NCBI GenBank assembly: GCA_964628285.1
Contig: CAZVNP010000043.1
Location: forward strand, 1-28,066
DNA from: JAPLDP01 sp964628285
GTDB lineage: Bacteria; Bacteroidota; Bacteroidia; Bacteroidales; JAGONC01
DNA: 28,066 bases
Direction: 5' to 3'
Shown here: positions 24,221 through 28,066 of the stretch, in pieces
How the letters are laid out: each line of letters starts with the position of its first letter
Numbering within the stretch: the stretch's first letter is position 1
Notes under the pieces: generated by a model
Told to the model about the DNA's origin: nothing
The model's database searches: none
Seen by the model: only the letters and a program-made list of their open reading frames with translations
Made by a program: the position numbers and the translations under genes

Positions 24221-24958
24221 ATGCCGGATGTATTCAGTTTACAAGGCAAGACCATTCTCGTTACCGGAGCTTCGTCCGGGCTGGGGCGGCAGTGTGCCGT
24301 CACCATCAGCCGTCATGGTGGCACGGTTGTCATCACCGGAAGGGATGAAGGCAGGTTAAGGGAGACTTTATTGTCGCTTGAGGGTGACGGCCACAGGCAT
24401 ATCATAGCCGACCTGACTAACCGGGAACAAATAACGGCATTGGTCGGGGTGTTGCCCGGGCTGAACGGTGTGGTTTACAGCACCGGCATCTCCGACCTCT
24501 CGCCGGCGCGTTTCATTAAAGAAGAAGATATCGTCAAAACATTCAAGATCAGCTTCGAGGCATCCGTGCTGCTGACGAGCGAGCTGCTGGCAAGAAAGAA
24601 GTTACAGAACCATGCCTGTTCGCTTGTTTTCATCTCTTCCATCTCGACGCGTTATCCCTTTGTGGGTGGCGCCATGTACATCAGCGCCAAGGCGGCGCTG
24701 GAGGCCTATGCCAAGGTGCTGGCCCTCGAGCTGGCGCCAAAAGGCATACGCTCCAACAGCCTCTCCCCTGCCTTCGTCAGGACGCCGATGCTCGACAGCA
24801 CGGCCGAGAACTACTCGGAGGAGGCCGTTAGGAAAATAGAGCAACAGCAGCCCCTCGGACTCGGAGAGCCTGAAGACGTCGCCAACACCGTCGTTTTCTT
24901 CCTGTCGGATGCTTCGAAATGGATCACGATGACGAATCTGATACTGGGAGGAGGATGA
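24221..24958 (+). CDS. Short-chain dehydrogenase/reductase, 3-oxoacyl-ACP reductase-like
   Basis: 245 residues with the classical SDR layout: the cofactor loop TGASSGLG at 15-22, a YSTG in place of the usual NNAG near 86-89, and active-site Ser140, Tyr153 and Lys157 (YISAK). It most resembles FabG-type NAD(P)H reductases, which would reduce a 3-oxoacyl group made by the adjoining ketosynthase. A sugar oxidoreductase role is also possible because glycosyl enzymes follow. It starts 131 bp after the ketosynthase, behind an octamer array, and ends 81 bp before the glycosyltransferase. The chain ends abruptly in ILGGG, about where the family ends in DGG. Confidence 0.88.
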   Translation: MPDVFSLQGKTILVTGASSGLGRQCAVTISRHGGTVVITGRDEGRLRETLLSLEGDGHRHIIADLTNREQITALVGVLPGLNGVVYSTGISDLSPARFIKEEDIVKTFKISFEASVLLTSELLARKKLQNHACSLVFISSISTRYPFVGGAMYISAKAALEAYAKVLALELAPKGIRSNSLSPAFVRTPMLDSTAENYSEEAVRKIEQQQPLGLGEPEDVANTVVFFLSDASKWITMTNLILGGG

Positions 24959-24973
24959 CCGTACATTGATGCA

Positions 24974-25021
24974 CCTCATCCCCTGCCCCTTCTCCTCAAG
25001 GAGAAGGGGCAGGGGATGAGG
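24974..25021. repeat. 48-bp near-perfect palindrome between the SDR and GT2 genes (family copy 4)
   Basis: Two 23-base arms, beginning CCTCATCCCCTG and ending CAGGGGATGAGG, pair perfectly around a 2-base CA centre. This is the most perfect of the four related palindromes in the window. It sits inside the presumed operon 18 bp before the GT2 start, so it could act as an attenuator or as an mRNA-stabilising hairpin. Confidence 0.85.
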
Positions 25022-25039
25022 TCTTAAACCATATAACCC

Positions 25040-25963
25040 ATGATCACACCCGAATATTCCATTGTTGTGCCTGTATTTAACAGTGAGGGGATGCTGGAAG
25101 AACTGTACGGCAGGATCAGTGCCACCTTCAGCCGCATAGGCAAAACCTTTGAGGTCGTCTTTGTGGAGGATGGCGGCAAAGACCGGAGCTGGGTCAAACT
25201 GACCGGGCTTAAGAAAGAGCATCCCGACGAGATCGTCGCCATCCAGCTGGCCAAGAATTACGGGCAGCATAACGCCACCTTCTGCGGTCTGACGCAGGCC
25301 AAAGGCCGTTACCTCATCACCCTGGACGATGACCTGCAGAACCCGCCGGAAGAGATACCCAAGCTGATAGGCGAATTTGAGTCGTCGCACGCCGACCTGA
25401 TCTACGGCTTGTTTCCCGACTGGAAGGAGTCGCGTGTGCGCCGTTTTTACAGCCGTTCCTTCAATCATTATTCCAAGGCTTTCGTCAAAGGGCCGGGAAA
25501 AGGTTCTTCATTCAGGCTTCTCACTAAGCAACTGGCCGACAATGTGACAGGACACCACCAGAGTTTCATGTTCCTGGATGAACTCTTCCTGTGGTACGCC
25601 CGCGACATATCTTTCGTTGATGTGCGGCATGAAAAACGGAAGTATAACCGTTCCGGATATACCTCCTTACGCCTTTTCAGGCTGTTTGCCAACATCATCC
25701 TGTATTATTCCAACGTGCCGTTACGTATCATGGTTTATACCGGCCTGATCGTCTCAAGCATCACCTTCCTGATAGGCCTTTTCTTCATCTTCAAGAAGAT
25801 ATTCTTCAACACGCCCATTCTTGGCTATACATCCCTGATTGTAACGATGATGTTCTCGACAGGCCTCATCATTTTCAGCCTGGGCATCATTGGTGAGTAC
25901 CTCAGCCGTATCTACCTCGTTCAAAGCAAGAAACCACCTTATACCATCAAAAAAATCATTTAA
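25040..25963 (+). CDS. GT2 glycosyltransferase, polyprenyl-phosphate (ArnC/GtrB/DPM1) type
   Basis: 307 residues. The GT-A domain opens with YSIVVPVFNSEG, the nucleotide-binding strand, and has the metal-binding DDD at 96-98 in LDDDLQNPPEE, a block typical of dolichyl/undecaprenyl-phosphate glycosyltransferases. Two long hydrophobic segments (about 230-255 and 265-295) anchor the C-terminus in the inner membrane, as in GtrB and ArnC. The usual product is a polyprenyl-phosphate sugar that a GT-C enzyme then uses on the outer face. The GT87-type protein in this window could be such a user, but the two genes are 7 kb apart. The GNAT gene follows after 2 bp. Confidence 0.88.
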   Translation: MITPEYSIVVPVFNSEGMLEELYGRISATFSRIGKTFEVVFVEDGGKDRSWVKLTGLKKEHPDEIVAIQLAKNYGQHNATFCGLTQAKGRYLITLDDDLQNPPEEIPKLIGEFESSHADLIYGLFPDWKESRVRRFYSRSFNHYSKAFVKGPGKGSSFRLLTKQLADNVTGHHQSFMFLDELFLWYARDISFVDVRHEKRKYNRSGYTSLRLFRLFANIILYYSNVPLRIMVYTGLIVSSITFLIGLFFIFKKIFFNTPILGYTSLIVTMMFSTGLIIFSLGIIGEYLSRIYLVQSKKPPYTIKKII

Positions 25964-25965
25964 CC

Positions 25966-26673
25966 ATGGAATTCTCAAAATATGGCATCCGTCTGATTCG
26001 TCTGAAGGAAGAGAATATCGAACTGGTCCGGCACTGGAGGAACTCCCCCCAGATACGGCAGTACATGGAGTATCGTGAGCACATCACCCCTGAGATGCAG
26101 AAGGAATGGTTCCGGTCGGTGAATAATTTCAACAATTTTTACTTCATCATCCATTATGAAGGCAGGAAGATCGGCCTGATCAACTCAAGCAATGTCGACT
26201 GGAAGGAGGTGACCTCCGACGGCGGCATCTTCATCTGGGAAGAAGAATACTACGACACCTTTGTGCCGGTATGGGCTTCGTTGTGCCTGCTTGAAACCGA
26301 TTTTTTTATCTTCAATGCCACGCGGTCCTATATCAGGACCCTCAGGGATAATCCACGGGCCATCACACTGAACACCCACCTCGGATATGAGTTGATGCCC
26401 GGCCAGGAAGAGGTCTACAACCAGCGGTACACCATGACGAGGGAGGATTTCGAGAAGAAAGCCAGGAAAATCGTGAAAGCGGCTTCCCTGCTGGTGGATG
26501 CAAGAGACCGGCAACACGTCATCGTGTATGATCATGATGATTTCAAAAGCGGCTTGGCCGCTTTTATGATCGATAAAATGAATCCCGCCATGATCAAGTC
26601 TTTTCAGGAGATGGCCGGGGGCAGGAAATACATCCTCAAGTCCTCGCCTGTTTCATCTTACGCTGATGAGTGA
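25966..26673 (+). CDS. GNAT-family N-acyltransferase with a C-terminal extension
   Basis: 235 residues. Residues 1-160 have the layout of the Acetyltransf_3 (RimI/PseH-like) group: RLIRLKEENIELVRHWRNSP at the start, the FIIHYEGRKIGLIN strand and a C-terminal TLNTHLGYE turn. PseH-like members acylate amino-sugar nucleotides. The last ~75 residues are charged and do not belong to the typical fold; their role is unknown. The start lies 2 bp after the GT2 stop, so the two are translated together. The acyl donor could be acetyl-CoA or a carrier-bound acyl group made by the neighbouring enzymes. The 3' end overlaps the convergent sulfotransferase gene by 38 bp. Confidence 0.75.
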   Translation: MEFSKYGIRLIRLKEENIELVRHWRNSPQIRQYMEYREHITPEMQKEWFRSVNNFNNFYFIIHYEGRKIGLINSSNVDWKEVTSDGGIFIWEEEYYDTFVPVWASLCLLETDFFIFNATRSYIRTLRDNPRAITLNTHLGYELMPGQEEVYNQRYTMTREDFEKKARKIVKAASLLVDARDRQHVIVYDHDDFKSGLAAFMIDKMNPAMIKSFQEMAGGRKYILKSSPVSSYADE

Positions 26674-27697
26674 AAAGATAGAACTTCTTAAACAGCCCGA
26701 GAAAGCGGGCTAAGAGAGTGCTCAGCGACGGCGGCAGGCTTTGTCCCAGCAATATCATCCTGTACATCAGGGAACCATAAAGGAGAACGGGCATGATCCA
26801 CAGGTACAGACCGGTATTGAAACGCTTATATTTTCTCTCGTAACCATAATGGTCTGCACACTTTCTAACAACCAGATCGGCCACACGTATATCACGGTCA
26901 TTCATTTCCTTTTTCCAGAGACCCGTCCTGCCGGTAGTGATCGGTTTCAACAGGTTTTTATGTATCCTGACTAATTCAACTGTATCGGAATAGGTCTCTG
27001 AAATTTCATCCTTCATATCCAGATAATCAAAAACGGAAGGATCATAAGTGATGCCCAGGAAATCGCAAACCTGCCGCATATGATGTTCGGGTTCCATGAC
27101 AAAATCTTCGTACCTGACGGTATGAAAAGAACCGGGATGTTTCTTCTTTAATTTATCTATTTGCCGGATTGCAAATTTCCAGCGGTACACCACCAGCGGC
27201 ACATTGGGAATCTCAAAACGGGCATGGATAAGCGACAGGTAGTTGTCGCGGTAGTCCCGGATGATGTGAATGAATTTGGAGCCGGGATACATCCGAAATA
27301 ATCGTCTTACATAGAGGGAATAACCGGGATTCTTATCCCCTATCAGCTGGATCTCTCCTGTTTTAAAGAAAGATTTGTAACTCAGATAGACCAGACGTAC
27401 CAGGTCGTCGAATGTGGTCTCACCTTCCATGGCAAGAAGCTTTTCCTTGAGTGTCTCCGTGTTGATGGTCCACATATCGAAGTAACGCAGGGCAACGAGA
27501 TCATCATAAAAAGCCTGCAGCCTCTTTTGATCAAAACGGGTGATTTTACTGTATTTCTTATGTAATCTGAGTATGATCTGGCACTCGGGCGGGATGACCA
27601 CGTTGGGGTGGGCATCGAGGAGCACGCGCAACAAGGTAGTACCCGAGCGGGGACGGCCGATGATAAAGAAGAAAGGAATGGAACTGATGCTTTCCAT
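26636..27697 (-). CDS. Sulfotransferase family protein (PAPS-dependent)
   Basis: 353 residues. RPRSGTTLL at 15-23 is the 5'-phosphosulfate loop, and IIRDYRDNYLS with Arg147 and Ser155 is the 3'-phosphate-binding block. A GDKNP at 120-124 and the RYEDFV turn also belong to the family. These enzymes move sulfate from PAPS to a hydroxyl of a carbohydrate, lipid or other small molecule. A hydrophobic stretch near 300-320 may allow membrane association. The gene runs convergently into the GNAT gene with a 38-bp overlap. Its own promoter box TAATTTTG lies at 27759-27766. Whether it modifies the product of the neighbouring cluster is an inference from position. Confidence 0.82.
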   Translation of the reverse strand: MESISSIPFFFIIGRPRSGTTLLRVLLDAHPNVVIPPECQIILRLHKKYSKITRFDQKRLQAFYDDLVALRYFDMWTINTETLKEKLLAMEGETTFDDLVRLVYLSYKSFFKTGEIQLIGDKNPGYSLYVRRLFRMYPGSKFIHIIRDYRDNYLSLIHARFEIPNVPLVVYRWKFAIRQIDKLKKKHPGSFHTVRYEDFVMEPEHHMRQVCDFLGITYDPSVFDYLDMKDEISETYSDTVELVRIHKNLLKPITTGRTGLWKKEMNDRDIRVADLVVRKCADHYGYERKYKRFNTGLYLWIMPVLLYGSLMYRMILLGQSLPPSLSTLLARFLGLFKKFYLFTHQRKMKQART

Positions 27698-28066
27698 TCT
27701 AAATAAATTAAGATTTTAAAATATAAATTAATCTACAGTTTTGATAAAGCGGTTGTCGCAAAATTAAAAATTTCGGGATTATCGGGGAAGATATTATTAA
27801 TTCAATAGATAAATGTCAAGTTATATGTTATGAACTACGTACTGCGAGATGCAAGTAGTAATGAAAAGAAGGAGAGTTGGTTACGAATAGAAGGGAGGCA
27901 AAGTTTTATTGGAGTGAATTGGCACGTGTGAATAAAGATAATATTTCTGTCGTTTGATTAAAGGGTCATAAACGATTTTATTCAGTTTTATTTAATCGTA
28001 ACCAGTCATAACCGGTCAGGCCTATTGAATAATAGCTATTTATACTATAAATTAGTAATTTAAAAT
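27698..28066. other. AT-rich intergenic region, no gene seen
   Basis: About 370 bases of AT-rich sequence at the end of the window. A minus-strand TAATTTTG (27759-27766) about 60 bp upstream of the sulfotransferase start fits the Bacteroidota -7 box. No open frame of useful size and no RNA gene was recognised beyond it. Confidence 0.5.

Noticed and set aside
24602..25468. 288-codon open frame on the minus strand across the SDR end and the GT2 start
   Set aside because: It spans two recognised genes and the palindrome between them and shows no motif of its own.
1..28066. CRISPR array, tRNA or rRNA genes
   Set aside because: No regularly spaced 25-40 bp repeats with unique spacers, and no tRNA-like or rRNA-like stretches were recognised; the tandem arrays here have units of only 7-8 bp without spacers.

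Overview
The window looks like a chromosomal segment of a Bacteroidota bacterium, probably a member of the Bacteroidales or a related anaerobic or facultative lineage. The evidence is the family make-up of the proteins, a fused nuoCD gene, several TAnnTTTG promoter-like boxes (the -7 element of this phylum) close to gene starts, and many short intergenic palindromes and 7-8 bp tandem arrays. Species cannot be assigned from the sequence alone.

Region 1 (1-1136): AT-rich sequence, then the decayed 3' part of a group II intron on the minus strand (ribozyme domain V and a reverse transcriptase/maturase broken by stops and internal deletions). A strong hairpin separates it from the end of the nuo operon. 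Region 2 (1137-15807, all minus strand): a complete proton-translocating NADH:quinone oxidoreductase (complex I, NDH-1) operon in the order nuoA-B-CD-E-F-G-H-I-J-K-L-M-N. That is 13 genes for 14 subunits, including the NADH-input module NuoEFG. Several junctions are 4-bp ATGA overlaps (A/B, F/G, K/L, L/M). The predicted electron path is NADH to FMN (NuoF), through the Fe-S clusters of E/F/G, to NuoI and NuoB, to quinone at the NuoB/D/H interface. NuoL, M and N with A, H, J and K form the proton-pumping membrane arm.

Region 3 (15808-18855): a scarred, AT-richer region. It holds C-terminal fragments of a PLP-dependent racemase and of an S-adenosylmethionine methyltransferase, and then a GT87-type membrane glycosyltransferase gene enclosed by two nearly identical 185-bp direct repeats (183 of 185 positions match). 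Short tandem arrays and another small dispersed repeat also lie here.

Region 4 (18856-27697): a compact biosynthetic-looking locus. It contains a B12-binding-type radical SAM enzyme (-), a discrete acyl carrier protein (+), a fatty acyl-AMP ligase with its own C-terminal carrier domain (-), then a ketosynthase III, a short-chain dehydrogenase, a polyprenyl-phosphate-type GT2 glycosyltransferase and a GNAT N-acyltransferase (all +), and a convergent sulfotransferase (-). The combination suggests that an acyl chain is activated, loaded on a carrier, extended or transferred by the ketosynthase and reduced by the dehydrogenase, and is tied to a cell-surface or secreted glycan or lipid. The product is unknown, and this is the most interesting part of the window. 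The last ~370 bases are AT-rich with no gene seen.
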